Source: Paeniglutamicibacter psychrophenolicus (lineage in GTDB: Bacteria > Actinomycetota > Actinomycetes > Actinomycetales > Micrococcaceae). From it: 64,000 nt of DNA. The DNA lies in assembly GCF_017876575.1 (NCBI RefSeq), contig NZ_JAGIOE010000001.1, positions 806,001 to 870,000 on the forward strand. The letters run 5' to 3'. Position numbers and translations under genes: made by a program. The notes under the pieces were generated by a model, which was not told the origin of the DNA, made no database searches, and worked only from the letters and a program-made list of their open reading frames with translations. Shown here piece after piece: positions 26,032-33,736 of this stretch (positions within the stretch are counted from its first letter, which is position 1; every line of letters begins with the position of its first letter).

Positions 26032-26502
26032 GGTCTCTTCTCTCCATGCACGAAGGATTTTTCTCGCCTTCTGGATTTCGCGCTCTTGGCGCCTTGAGGA
26101 GGGATCTTTTCCCTTGTCATACCCTTGGAAGAGGACAACGATCCGGTTCCCGTGGAATGTGCAGAATATACGAAGCAGGACAGGTTTTTGGGCCCACGAT
26201 GGGAGCATCTGTCGTTCTTCTTCTTCAGCTATTCCCGTGTTGACGATGGTGGAAAACGACCGGCGTATGCGAAATTCGTACAGCCCCTCCTTGAGGGGCT
26301 TACCCCATTCCGTTTCACATATTCTTGGCCCGAGCGGGACGAGTATCTTGCCGATTGCGGTGTCGACCACGGCCTGATCGTACGGATCGAGTTTTGCATA
26401 CCATTTTCCAAACGGTGATCGGCCGTTCGCGCTATTCCAGATTTCAACCTTCCAGCCGTTGGGACTTTCGTTTTCGGGTGACAGGTATGTACCGATGTCC
26501 AT
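26023..26502 (-). CDS. HigB-like toxin (Gp49/RelE superfamily)
   Basis: A 159-residue protein of the phage Gp49-like (DUF891) group: FGKWYAKLDPYDQAVVDTAIGKIL, WGKPLKEGLYEFRIRRS, LLRIFCTFHGNRIVVLFQGYDK and QEREIQKARKIL are the family landmarks of ribosome-dependent mRNA nucleases such as HigB. The ATG at 26500-26502 has AAGGAAC upstream. About 40 residues precede the usual start of the domain. The local base composition is clearly lower in GC than its neighbours, suggesting recent arrival. Confidence 0.85.
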   Translation of the reverse strand: MDIGTYLSPENESPNGWKVEIWNSANGRSPFGKWYAKLDPYDQAVVDTAIGKILVPLGPRICETEWGKPLKEGLYEFRIRRSFSTIVNTGIAEEEERQMLPSWAQKPVLLRIFCTFHGNRIVVLFQGYDKGKDPSSRRQEREIQKARKILRAWREETLT

Positions 26503-26659
26503 GCAGTTCCTTTCTGGTCTTGCAAGTGTGGGCCGCTCCGGAGGAACAGGTGAAGGCAGCCCCGCACGCTGTGCATAACTTCCATCGCAGGGAGAAAACG
26601 CGGCTGCCGATGTCGTAAACAACTGCGCACATTGGCCGGGATCTGGTGCAATAGGGAAC

Positions 26660-27091
26660 ATGAGTGAAAACAACGCCGTGGCCAGCACCGGGCCCATCGA
26701 CATGGAATTGCAGTTGCGCTGGTCCGACGAGGACGCGCTGGGGCACGTGAACAACGCCCGCGTGGTCACGCTGATGGAGGAGGCGCGGATCCGCTGGACC
26801 CAGCCGCGCAGCAAATCCGGACGCTTCCCGCACGGGACCGTGGTCGCCTCGCTGAAGCTGGACTACCTGCGTCCGCTGTACTACCAACCGACCATGGTGA
26901 TCCAGCTGTCGGTGGTGCGCATCGGCACCAAGTCCTTCTCGCTGCGCCACGTGGGGATCCAGGACGGGTTCCCGGTCTTCGACGGCGTCTCGGTGATGGT
27001 GCCGCTGGCCGAGGACAAGACCTCGAGCCGGGCGATCAACGACCTGGAGCGTGCCTGGCTTGAAAGCGCGTTCGTCGCAGCCGACGCCTGA
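26660..27091 (+). CDS. Acyl-CoA thioesterase (4HBT hotdog fold)
   Basis: A 143-residue single hotdog-fold thioesterase that should hydrolyse acyl-CoA thioesters. LRWSDEDALGHVNNARVVTLMEEARIRW is the family core; the Asp of WSDEDALGHVNN matches the catalytic Asp of 4-hydroxybenzoyl-CoA-type enzymes. LDYLRPLYYQPTMVIQLSVVRIGTKSFSLRH follows as the long beta strands. ATG 26660 is preceded by TGCAAT ending 7 nt upstream and lacks a ribosome binding site. Confidence 0.87.
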   Translation: MSENNAVASTGPIDMELQLRWSDEDALGHVNNARVVTLMEEARIRWTQPRSKSGRFPHGTVVASLKLDYLRPLYYQPTMVIQLSVVRIGTKSFSLRHVGIQDGFPVFDGVSVMVPLAEDKTSSRAINDLERAWLESAFVAADA

Positions 27092-27397
27092 GCCTGCCAT
27101 GCACCTGTCCGCTGGTGCCCAATAGTTGGAACCCTTTGCAGCAAACGGGACTGCGTGTCTCGTCAACGGGGCTTTGCGCGGTGATAGCTTCTTGCCGGAT
27201 GACGCCGGTTTGAGCCGTGGTAGCTTGTTTTTGGGTTGCCCCGGGAGCAAACCCCAAGCCAGGTAGGCATCGCCGGAATTCGTGGTCGCGCTTGCCCGGT
27301 ACGTTCCGCGACGGGGAGGCTCGCCACCAGGCCAAGCACACATCCGTTTGGAAACAGCGCCACCGGATCACCATCCGGCAGACGAGAGGCAAATCGA
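27092..27397. other. Gene-free stretch upstream of the epoxide hydrolase
   Basis: 306 bp without a frame I can support. It presumably holds the epoxide hydrolase promoter; neither a clear -35/-10 pair nor a convincing palindrome was found. Confidence 0.4.
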
Positions 27398-28558
27398 GTG
27401 TCGACAGTTCCGCATGAAGTCAGTTTTGACGCCGAGTCAGTGAAACAACTCAAGTCCCGCATTGCCATGACCAGATGGCCACGGCAGTTCGGGGTCGGCG
27501 ATTGGGACTTTGGAGTCGACAATGGGTATCTGCGCGGCCTGGTCGGTTACTGGCGCGACGGCTTTGACTTCGAGGCCGCAGCACAACGGATCAATTCGAT
27601 TCCGAACTACCTGACCGTCATTGACGGGTTGCCCATCCACCACTTGCACTCCCGGTCGGCCGAAGGCGACGCGACACCGATTTTGCTCCTGCACGGTTGG
27701 CCCGGCTCGATCGTTGAATTTCTCGAGGTCATCCCGAAGCTATCGGAACCCCGCGAGGCCGGCAAGGAATCCTTCCATGTCGTGGCCCCCTCGCTGCAGG
27801 GATTCGGCGGTTCCCCCGGGATCGACGAACCCGGGATGTCGCCCATCCGCATTGCGCACCGCATTGCCTCGTTGATGGAGGAACTGGGCTACGAGCGGTT
27901 CATCGTGCATGGAGGAGACTGGGGAACCCTTGTCGCCACCCACATCGCGTCCCTCTACCCGGAGCGGGTCCTGGGTTTGCACGTGACGTTGACCCATCCC
28001 ATTCCGCCAGCCGATGTGCCCGATCCGATGGCGTTGGTACGGGAGCACGAGCTGAAATGGCTGGAAGAGAACGAATTCAATGCCATCGACGGCCGGGGTT
28101 ACTTCGAAATACAAAAAACCCGCCCGGAGACCTTGGGATTTGCGCTCACCGACTCCCCGGTGGGGTGGTGCGCCTGGGTCTTGGACAAGTTCCACCAGTG
28201 GACCGACTGCGAACGAGACGGGACCAAGGACATCCGCAACGCGGTGAGCTGGGACCTGTTCCTGACGAACCTGTCCTTGTACTGGTTCACGGACACCATC
28301 TCGTCCGCCATGCATTTTTACCGGGAACAGTACCTGGCGCTGAGATCGGGCCAGGGAACCGCCGGGAAAGTCATGGTCCCGACCGGTGCTGGAATATTTC
28401 CCCAGGAAATCCTCAAGTCACCCAAGGCCTGGATGGAGCGGCGATTCCCGTTGGTGCATTGGACGGAGCATCCGGCGGGAGGCCACTTCGGGGCCATGGA
28501 GCAACCAGGGTTTTTCGCCGATGACCTCCGGGAGTTCGCCCGCAAAATCGGAGGCTAG
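27398..28558 (+). CDS. Epoxide hydrolase (alpha/beta fold, EHN domain)
   Basis: A 386-residue epoxide hydrolase of the microsomal/JHEH type. The N-terminal EHN domain (MTRWPRQF, WDFGVDNGYLRGLVGYWRDGFDF) covers the active-site tunnel; LLLHGWPGS is the oxyanion HGWP motif, HGGDWG carries the nucleophilic Asp, and HPAGGHFGAMEQP the catalytic His. These enzymes open epoxides to diols. GTG 27398 has AGAGG about 9 nt upstream; the frame continues upstream to 27236 without family similarity. Confidence 0.9.
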   Translation: MSTVPHEVSFDAESVKQLKSRIAMTRWPRQFGVGDWDFGVDNGYLRGLVGYWRDGFDFEAAAQRINSIPNYLTVIDGLPIHHLHSRSAEGDATPILLLHGWPGSIVEFLEVIPKLSEPREAGKESFHVVAPSLQGFGGSPGIDEPGMSPIRIAHRIASLMEELGYERFIVHGGDWGTLVATHIASLYPERVLGLHVTLTHPIPPADVPDPMALVREHELKWLEENEFNAIDGRGYFEIQKTRPETLGFALTDSPVGWCAWVLDKFHQWTDCERDGTKDIRNAVSWDLFLTNLSLYWFTDTISSAMHFYREQYLALRSGQGTAGKVMVPTGAGIFPQEILKSPKAWMERRFPLVHWTEHPAGGHFGAMEQPGFFADDLREFARKIGG

Positions 28559-28617
28559 GGAGCGCCAACTCGACCCCCGGAATTCTTTCTTGCCGGACGA
28601 CACCTGGATTCAAGCGT

Positions 28618-28638
28618 GCGGCAAGCGTCGAGACGTCC
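28618..28638 (-). pseudogene. sulP remnant, part left of the transposon
   Basis: 21 bp identical to the STAS-domain part of the intact sulP gene at 41094-41114. Together with 32123-32178 it forms a 72-bp stretch, about 86% identical to 41094-41165, interrupted by the transposon. Read on the minus strand the joined remnant encodes [10 protein letters not shown] as its end. Confidence 0.85.
28634..28638. repeat. Target-site duplication, left copy
   Basis: CGTCC directly before the element's terminal TGTT; the same five bases follow its terminal AACA at 32123-32127. Confidence 0.9.
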
Positions 28639-28663
28639 TGTTGACCGCCGCGTTATTTGACGA
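28639..28663. repeat. Left terminal repeat of the transposon
   Basis: Starts TGTTGACCGCCGCG and includes ATTTGACGA; an internal related motif, TTTGGCGACGA, follows at about 28679-28690. Confidence 0.7.
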
Positions 28664-28704
28664 TGAAGCCGCCACGTGGTTTGGCGACGACCGGGGCAGG
28701 GAAA

Positions 28705-28733
28705 CGCCCCTCCGGGAAAATCCCGGAGGGGCG
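28705..28733 (-). terminator. Terminator at the end of the transposon operon
   Basis: A perfect 13-bp stem (28705-28717 with 28721-28733) with a 3-nt loop; on the minus strand it is followed by TTTCCC. It lies 47 nt beyond the AAA ATPase stop. Confidence 0.85.
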
Positions 28734-28779
28734 TCCATGGCCAACGCGGCGGCGTGGTCGTCAGCGGCGCCGGGTGCCG

Positions 28780-29595
28780 CTATTCGGTGAACTCGGTGAC
28801 CGCCGACTGCGCCGCGGACTGGTCCACGATCGCGCCCTGCATTGATCGGGTGGCCATGAGCGCGGCCAGGGCCAGGTTGTTCACGGTCCGCGGGTAGCCG
28901 CGGGAGGCCTGGTGGATGACCTTGATGGCGTCCTCGGAAAACAGCGGATCGGCCCGGCCGGCGAACCCCAGGTGCCCCTTGATGTAGTCGGCGGTGTCCT
29001 CCAAGGTCATCGGGCCGATGGTGTAGCGGGTCCCGATCCGCTGGTCCAGGGCCGAGAGCACCGCCATCTTCAGCTGCCGGCGCAGGGTCGGCTGGCCGAT
29101 CAACAGCAGCGCGAAATGCGACTCCGTATCCATGGAAACGTTCGAAAGCATCCTCAGCGCCTCGAGGTCCTCCACCGAAAGCAAATGGGCCTCGTCGATG
29201 ACGATGACCGGCAGCCGGGAACGCTCGTCCAGTTCCCCGGCCAGCAGGGACGCGGCCTGCGCTGCCAGTGCCCCGGAGAAGAACGAGGGCGTGGAGCCCA
29301 GGGCGGTGACGATCGCCGAGCGGATCCCGCGGATCCCGATGGTCGGGTCCGGGACATAGATGATTTGGTGGCGGGAGGGTTCGAGCTGGTCCAGGGCGGC
29401 GCGGGCCGCCACGGTCTTTCCGGCCCCGACCTCCCCGGCGATCACCCCCATGCGGCGGTGCTCGATGCACCAGCGGATCCGGGCGACCGCCTCGCGGTGC
29501 CCGGGATGCTGGGTCAGCGCGGCCGGCGGGATGGCACGGCCGAAGGGAAGCCGGGTGAACCCGAAATGCGTCTGCAGGGTGGAGATCGAACTCAT
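28780..29595 (-). CDS. AAA+ ATPase of the transposon (TniB/ExeA-like)
   Basis: A 271-residue AAA+ ATPase, the helper protein of the transposon. Walker A is GEVGAGKT at residues 54-61 and Walker B VIVIDEAH at 130-137; LQTHFGFTRLPFGR at the N-terminus is typical of ExeA/TniB-like transposition ATPases. By analogy with MuB/TnsC it should bind target DNA and stimulate the transposase. The start codon overlaps the transposase stop as ATGA, so the two are translated in a fixed ratio. Confidence 0.92.
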   Translation of the reverse strand: MSSISTLQTHFGFTRLPFGRAIPPAALTQHPGHREAVARIRWCIEHRRMGVIAGEVGAGKTVAARAALDQLEPSRHQIIYVPDPTIGIRGIRSAIVTALGSTPSFFSGALAAQAASLLAGELDERSRLPVIVIDEAHLLSVEDLEALRMLSNVSMDTESHFALLLIGQPTLRRQLKMAVLSALDQRIGTRYTIGPMTLEDTADYIKGHLGFAGRADPLFSEDAIKVIHQASRGYPRTVNNLALAALMATRSMQGAIVDQSAAQSAVTEFTE

Positions 29596-31169
29596 CGGAC
29601 GGCCCCGGCTTTCCGCTCGGTGTTCTGCTGGATGTCGGCGAAGCTGATCGGCGCGGCGGTGCGTGACTCGCGGTGCCGGGTCGCCACCAGATCCAGGTAG
29701 TTGATCCCGGTGCTGATGTTGGCCGCTGCGTCGTGGTCCCTCACCGCATTGGCGACCTTGGCGTGCACGTGCCGCCCGATCTTCAGGATTTTCGCCTGCC
29801 CGGCCGCGTGGCCGTGGTGGTTGTTCACCGCGACCTGCCCGTCCAGGTCGAAGGGGTCATAGACCAGTTCCACCCTGGTGCCGGCCAGCAGCGGATCGAC
29901 CTCGTAGGTGTTCGCGTGCAGGGACACGGTCCCGGTCTTGGTGACCGTGCGGACATCGGACCAGAGGAACGCCTCGCGGATCGCCTCCAGGGACTTGCGC
30001 ACCGGTTCCCGGTGCTCCCAGGCCGCCTCCCAGCGCGCCAGGGGTGTTTGCCCGGTGCTGGTGTGTTGCCGGTGGTGGTAGGCCATGTTCACCCACCCGG
30101 TGAACAAGGTGTTCAGCTCCTTCAGGGTGCTGATCTGGGAGCCAGCCTCCGGGTCGGTGCCCGGAAGCATCGGGGTGTCGGTGACCGTGATTTCCCCCAA
30201 AAACTGGCTGGTGACCGTCGAAAAGAAGCGTTCGATCTTGCCTCTTCCCTGGGGCCGGTAGGGGGCCGAATGCACGAGCCGGATCCCGAGCTTGGCGCAG
30301 GTCCGCGACAGGGACTTGTCAACCATGGCGGCCCCGTTGTCCAGGTATACGACCTCGGGGATGCCGTAGGTTTCGAAGGCCGGCCGCAGCACCGCGCCGA
30401 GCCTGATGGCGTCCTCGGCCCAGGCCCAGCGGGCGGCGGTGACCATGCTGGAATGGTCGTCAAGGAACGCGAAGAGGTAGGTTTTCCTGCCGTTGATTTT
30501 CGGCCCGTGCAGGGCATCGCCCACCCAGATCTCGTTCGGATGGTCGGCCTCGAAGCGGCCGGTGGCCACCGGCCGAACGCCGGTGGGAATGTTCCTGGAG
30601 CGGAAGTGGCGCAGCAGCGTGGTCTCCGAGGGCGCGGTGCCCATGGCCTCGGCGATGATCCTTTTGACCTGCGCCGCGGTCCGGTTCGGTTTCTCCCGCT
30701 TCAGGGATTCGGCCAGGGCCAGCACGGTGGAGTCGGTGTAGGGTGCGCTGGCGCGTTCGTCGGGTTTCAGCCCGTCGAAGCCGTGGTCCTGCCAGGCCTT
30801 GATCCAGCGGTCCAGGGTTTCGCGGGAGTAGCGGCGGGTGCCGCCGAACGGCCACGGGTGCTCGACCTCGGCCAGGGCGCGGACCAGGGGCCCGCGCTGC
30901 CGGGTCGTCAGGGAATGGTCGGCCGCGGCCCGGATCACCTGGTAGCGGAAGAGGGCGATCTTCTCGCGGTGTTCCTTGCGCATCAGCGGGGTCGTGGCCC
31001 GCGGGGCCGGATTCGGCGGCACCGGGGAAAGAAGGGACGCCGGCGCCGGTACGGCGTGGGGCGCCTCCTGTGGGAGGGCCGGGCCCTCCACGAACAGATG
31101 CGGAACAGGGCCCGGTGGCTGCGGGGCAGCACCAAGCTCAAGGGGTGGGTGGGCTGGAGCACTGGTCAT
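29592..31169 (-). CDS. DDE transposase of the transposon (Mu/TniA-like)
   Basis: A 525-residue transposase. A Pro-rich head of ~60 residues is followed by helix-turn-helix modules (RRYSRETLDRWIKAWQDHGFDGLKPDER) and an rve integrase core with Asp218 (VGDALHG), Asp277 (YLDNG) and Glu313 (KIERFF), a D-D-35-E triad. The C-terminal region with LHANTYEVDPLLAGTRVELVYDPFDL is the beta-barrel of Mu-type transposases. The ATG at 31167-31169 has AAGGA upstream. The paired ATPase gene is coupled downstream. Confidence 0.93.
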   Translation of the reverse strand: MTSAPAHPPLELGAAPQPPGPVPHLFVEGPALPQEAPHAVPAPASLLSPVPPNPAPRATTPLMRKEHREKIALFRYQVIRAAADHSLTTRQRGPLVRALAEVEHPWPFGGTRRYSRETLDRWIKAWQDHGFDGLKPDERASAPYTDSTVLALAESLKREKPNRTAAQVKRIIAEAMGTAPSETTLLRHFRSRNIPTGVRPVATGRFEADHPNEIWVGDALHGPKINGRKTYLFAFLDDHSSMVTAARWAWAEDAIRLGAVLRPAFETYGIPEVVYLDNGAAMVDKSLSRTCAKLGIRLVHSAPYRPQGRGKIERFFSTVTSQFLGEITVTDTPMLPGTDPEAGSQISTLKELNTLFTGWVNMAYHHRQHTSTGQTPLARWEAAWEHREPVRKSLEAIREAFLWSDVRTVTKTGTVSLHANTYEVDPLLAGTRVELVYDPFDLDGQVAVNNHHGHAAGQAKILKIGRHVHAKVANAVRDHDAAANISTGINYLDLVATRHRESRTAAPISFADIQQNTERKAGAVR

Positions 31170-31255
31170 CAAAAGATCCTTCCGGTGGGGTGAAGCACGG
31201 GTCCGCGCAGCCTCCGGGCATCCGGAAACGACACGTGAATCCCACCTTTGCCCAC

Positions 31256-31900
31256 TTACCGCTGTCGCGGCAGGGCGGGTACGTGTTGCACGCCTTCGGG
31301 CCACCCGGCCTCGCTGAAGAACCACGGACCATGCGCGAACAGGGCGGCGGAATGCCACGTCATGGTGACCACGGTGCCGGCGGCCGTGCCGTGCAGGCGG
31401 GCCAGGACCCGGGCGTGGGCCATCAGCATGCCCAACGCATGGGCCGCGGCGGTCTTTGCCGGTGCCGGCCAGAATTCCAGGGCCTCGGCGGTCGCCCGGT
31501 GCACCCGGGCGGTGAAGGCTTCGGTGATGGCCGGGGCGTTGGTCTTGAAGGTGCGCAGCCAGTCCCGCACCGTGGACTCGGGCCGCTCCAGGATCGCAGC
31601 GATCTTCCGGTACCCTAGTCCCTGGGCGGCGCCAAGTTCCACGGCCTGCCCGATCACCTCCGCGTGGTCGGCCCGGCGGCAGGCAAACTCGGCGGGCAAG
31701 AGGATGTGGGTGGCCCGGCAGCCGCGGCAGCGGGCCCGGCGAGGGGTGACCCAGCGGCTCCGGATCGGTGTTCCGCAGCGGATGACCCGTGCCGTCCCGA
31801 AGCCCCAGGGCCGCAGCCGGTCCTGGCAACGCGGGCAGGGAAGTTCGCGGCCCAGGAGCTGGGATTCGACAGCGGCGGGATCGTGGCTTACCGTAAGCAT
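31256..31900 (-). CDS. DUF6431-type zinc-ribbon/HTH protein of the transposon
   Basis: A 214-residue protein. The N-terminal half holds a zinc ribbon with CPRC and later CRGC pairs around RPWGFGTARVIRCG; the middle holds a helix-turn-helix, GLGYRKIAAILERPESTVRDWLRTFK. It resembles the transposon-linked proteins now called DUF6431, which accompany this transposase/ATPase pair in actinobacteria; the role is unknown, perhaps end recognition or regulation. The start is taken at ATG 31898-31900. The frame continues to a GTG at 31954, but that part overlaps a 13-bp hairpin (31925-31937 with 31951-31963) that may be a regulatory site. Confidence 0.75.
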   Translation of the reverse strand: MLTVSHDPAAVESQLLGRELPCPRCQDRLRPWGFGTARVIRCGTPIRSRWVTPRRARCRGCRATHILLPAEFACRRADHAEVIGQAVELGAAQGLGYRKIAAILERPESTVRDWLRTFKTNAPAITEAFTARVHRATAEALEFWPAPAKTAAAHALGMLMAHARVLARLHGTAAGTVVTMTWHSAALFAHGPWFFSEAGWPEGVQHVPALPRQR

Positions 31901-32100
31901 CAGCGCGACTCGATTTCGCGTCAGAACGACCTGGTGCGGCTTCGAAACTGGCACCGGGTCGTTCGTCTTTAAGTGCCCGGGCGGAATTCCGGGAACGGGG
32001 GTCTGTCGCCAGCCTGACGCCGCCGACGAGGAACGTCAAGGGGCGGGCCGGGAAACACGAAGGCAAATGCCTCGTCGTCAGGCAACGCGGCTACCCACGG

Positions 32101-32122
32101 TCATCAAATGCGACGCCTAACA
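32101..32122. repeat. Right terminal repeat of the transposon
   Basis: Read inward on the minus strand it starts TGTTAGGCGTCGCATTTGATGA, related to the left end. A further motif, CCTGACGACGAGG, lies about 30 bp inside the element. Confidence 0.7.
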
Positions 32123-32127
32123 CGTCC
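32123..32127. repeat. Target-site duplication, right copy
   Basis: CGTCC directly after the terminal AACA of the transposon, identical to 28634-28638. Confidence 0.9.
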
Positions 32128-32178
32128 CAGAGATGCGAAGCCTGCATGTCGATGACCACGTGTGCAGGGTCCAGCGCG
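32123..32178 (-). pseudogene. sulP remnant, part right of the transposon
   Basis: On the minus strand it encodes ALDPAHVVIDMQASHLWDV, continuing in the left part as STLAA. The intact SulP has [24 protein letters not shown], so 22 of 24 residues agree while about 10 of 72 bases differ, mostly silently. It is therefore a decayed relative of sulP, not a recent copy. The first five bases are the target duplication. Confidence 0.85.
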
Positions 32179-32238
32179 CTTGTCGCGATCGAGGCCCGAT
32201 ATCTCGCGCCACGGCGCCCAATCGTCGCCGAACCTTCC

Positions 32239-32283
32239 TATGATGATGGGGTGGGCCGGGAAGGGCACCGGCAGAAACGTTGA
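32239..32283 (+). promoter_or_regulatory. Promoter candidate and possible 10-codon leaderless upstream ORF before jetA
   Basis: TATGAT (32239-32244) resembles a -10 and ends 6 nt before GTG 32251, the spacing of leaderless starts in this window. That GTG is out of frame with jetA and opens a 10-codon ORF (MGREGHRQKR) ending at TGA 32281-32283, 10 nt before the probable TTG start of jetA. Confidence 0.4.
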
Positions 32284-32293
32284 GGACAGGGAC

Positions 32294-33736
32294 TTGGATT
32301 ACTACGCCATACAGGGGCTTCGGGAAAACCACCCGGGGTGGGCCTTGCTACGCGCCGACCATGCCCCGCTGCTGGTCGCCTTCTTCGTCGCGGCCTTCAT
32401 CGAGCCCAACCGCCGCAACATCCCGCGCCGCGAGCTGATCGACGCGCTCGAGGACGTGCTGTTCATGGTCCGCGACGAACAGGGTGATGCAGCGTTCCCG
32501 CGCAGCGCCGCGGAATACCTGGACAACTGGGCGGCGCCGGAGAAGGCCTGGCTGCGCAAGTTCTACATCGAGAACCAGGACGACCCGATCTTCGATCTGA
32601 CCCCCACCACCGAGGACGCGGTGCGCTGGGTGCAATCGTTGCAGGGGCGGGAGTTCGTGGCCACCCAGTCGCGGCTCACCGGCATCTTCGCACTGCTCAA
32701 GACCCTGGTGCAGGGCTCGGAAACCGATCCCGAAGTTCGCCTGGCGCAGCTGGAGGCCGAACGCGCGGCCATCGACGCGAAGATCGAGGCTGTCGCGGCC
32801 GGGGACATGCCGGTGATGACCGGCCCCGAGGCGCTTGACCACTACCAGCAGCTGCGCGCCCAGGCCCAGGACCTGCTCTCGGACTTCCGCGAGGTCGAGG
32901 CGAACTTCCGCGACCTGGACCGCAAGGTCCGCGAACGCATCGCCACCTGGGAGGGAAGCCAGGGAGAGCTGCTCGATGCGATCTTCACCAACCAGGAGGA
33001 CATCTCCGGGTCCTTGCAGGGACGCACCTTCCAGGGGTTCTGGGACTACCTGATGTCCCCGGCGCAGCGTGCCGAACTGTCCGACCTGCTGGAAAAGACC
33101 ACGCAGATCCCCACGCTGGCGACCGTTGACGGGGTGGGGGAGATCGTGAACCTGCAGCGCGACTGGCTGCCGGCGGTCGAGCAGACCCAGGGCACCGTGC
33201 GCCGCCTCTCCTCGCAGATGCGCAGGCTGCTCGATGACAAGGTGTTCCTGGAGAACAAGCGCATCATGCAGCTGATCCGCAGCATCGAATCCAACGCGCT
33301 GGCGCTGCGCAACGACCCGCCGTCCGGCACCGTCACCGAGATCGCGGCGCAGCAGGCGGAGATCACCCTTCCCTTCGAACGCCCCCTCTACAAGCCAGGA
33401 ACCCAGGTGGTCATCGACGATGCGGTGGAGCTCGCCGAGGACACCGAGGTCGATTCCAGCGCGCTCTTCGACCAGTTCTATGTGGACCGTGCCGAGCTGC
33501 AGGCGAACATCGACGAGGTCCTGGGCCAGCTGCCGCAGGCCAGCCTGGGACAGGTCCTGGAGCTGCACCCGCTGGCCAAGGGGCTGGCCGAGGTCGTCAC
33601 CTACTTCCAGATCGCCGCCGAATCCGGCTGGGCGGACATCGACGCCTCGCGCACCCAGACCCTTTCCTGGACCACCAGCACCGGGGCGCGGCGCGAAGCC
33701 ACGGTGGAACACGTTACCTTTGTGAGGCCCGAATGA
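32294..33736 (+). CDS. jetA: Wadjet system subunit JetA (DUF3375, kleisin-like)
   Basis: A 480-residue DUF3375 protein, the kleisin-like (MksF-related) part of the Wadjet SMC complex that recognises and helps cleave closed circular plasmid DNA. The N-terminus MDYYAIQGLRENHPGWALLRADHAPLL matches the usual family beginning, which favours TTG 32294; GAGGACAGG lies just upstream. Three ATG codons at 32240-32248 are in frame and would add up to 18 residues, but they overlap a -10-like TATGAT and have no ribosome binding site. A coiled-coil middle is followed by a helical C-terminal region. First of four overlapping genes, jetABCD. Confidence 0.9.
   Translation: MDYYAIQGLRENHPGWALLRADHAPLLVAFFVAAFIEPNRRNIPRRELIDALEDVLFMVRDEQGDAAFPRSAAEYLDNWAAPEKAWLRKFYIENQDDPIFDLTPTTEDAVRWVQSLQGREFVATQSRLTGIFALLKTLVQGSETDPEVRLAQLEAERAAIDAKIEAVAAGDMPVMTGPEALDHYQQLRAQAQDLLSDFREVEANFRDLDRKVRERIATWEGSQGELLDAIFTNQEDISGSLQGRTFQGFWDYLMSPAQRAELSDLLEKTTQIPTLATVDGVGEIVNLQRDWLPAVEQTQGTVRRLSSQMRRLLDDKVFLENKRIMQLIRSIESNALALRNDPPSGTVTEIAAQQAEITLPFERPLYKPGTQVVIDDAVELAEDTEVDSSALFDQFYVDRAELQANIDEVLGQLPQASLGQVLELHPLAKGLAEVVTYFQIAAESGWADIDASRTQTLSWTTSTGARREATVEHVTFVRPE

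Larger units (their letters stand above)
28639..32122 (-). mobile_element. Complete three-gene transposon (DUF6431 - DDE transposase - AAA ATPase)
   Basis: A 3,484-bp element beginning TGTTGACC and ending in the inverse CCTAACA, flanked by 5-bp direct repeats CGTCC. The ends are imperfectly related (TGTT...GCG...ATTTGACGA against TGTT...GCG...ATTTGATGA) and each carries further short TTTG(A/G)CGA-like repeats inside, as in Mu/Tn7/Tn552-like elements with several transposase sites per end. All three genes lie on the minus strand and appear intact, so it may be active. The DDE transposase plus ATP-binding helper points to Mu-type replicative transposition with target-immunity-style choice; this is by analogy. 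Confidence 0.9.

Noticed and set aside
28561-28617. Extension of sulP similarity further left of the transposon
   Set aside because: Similarity to the intact sulP stops at 28618; beyond it there are length differences and no aligned reading frame.
32162-32239. Start of jetA upstream of 32240
   Set aside because: The frame is open from 32162 but overlaps the sulP remnant and has no start signal or family similarity.
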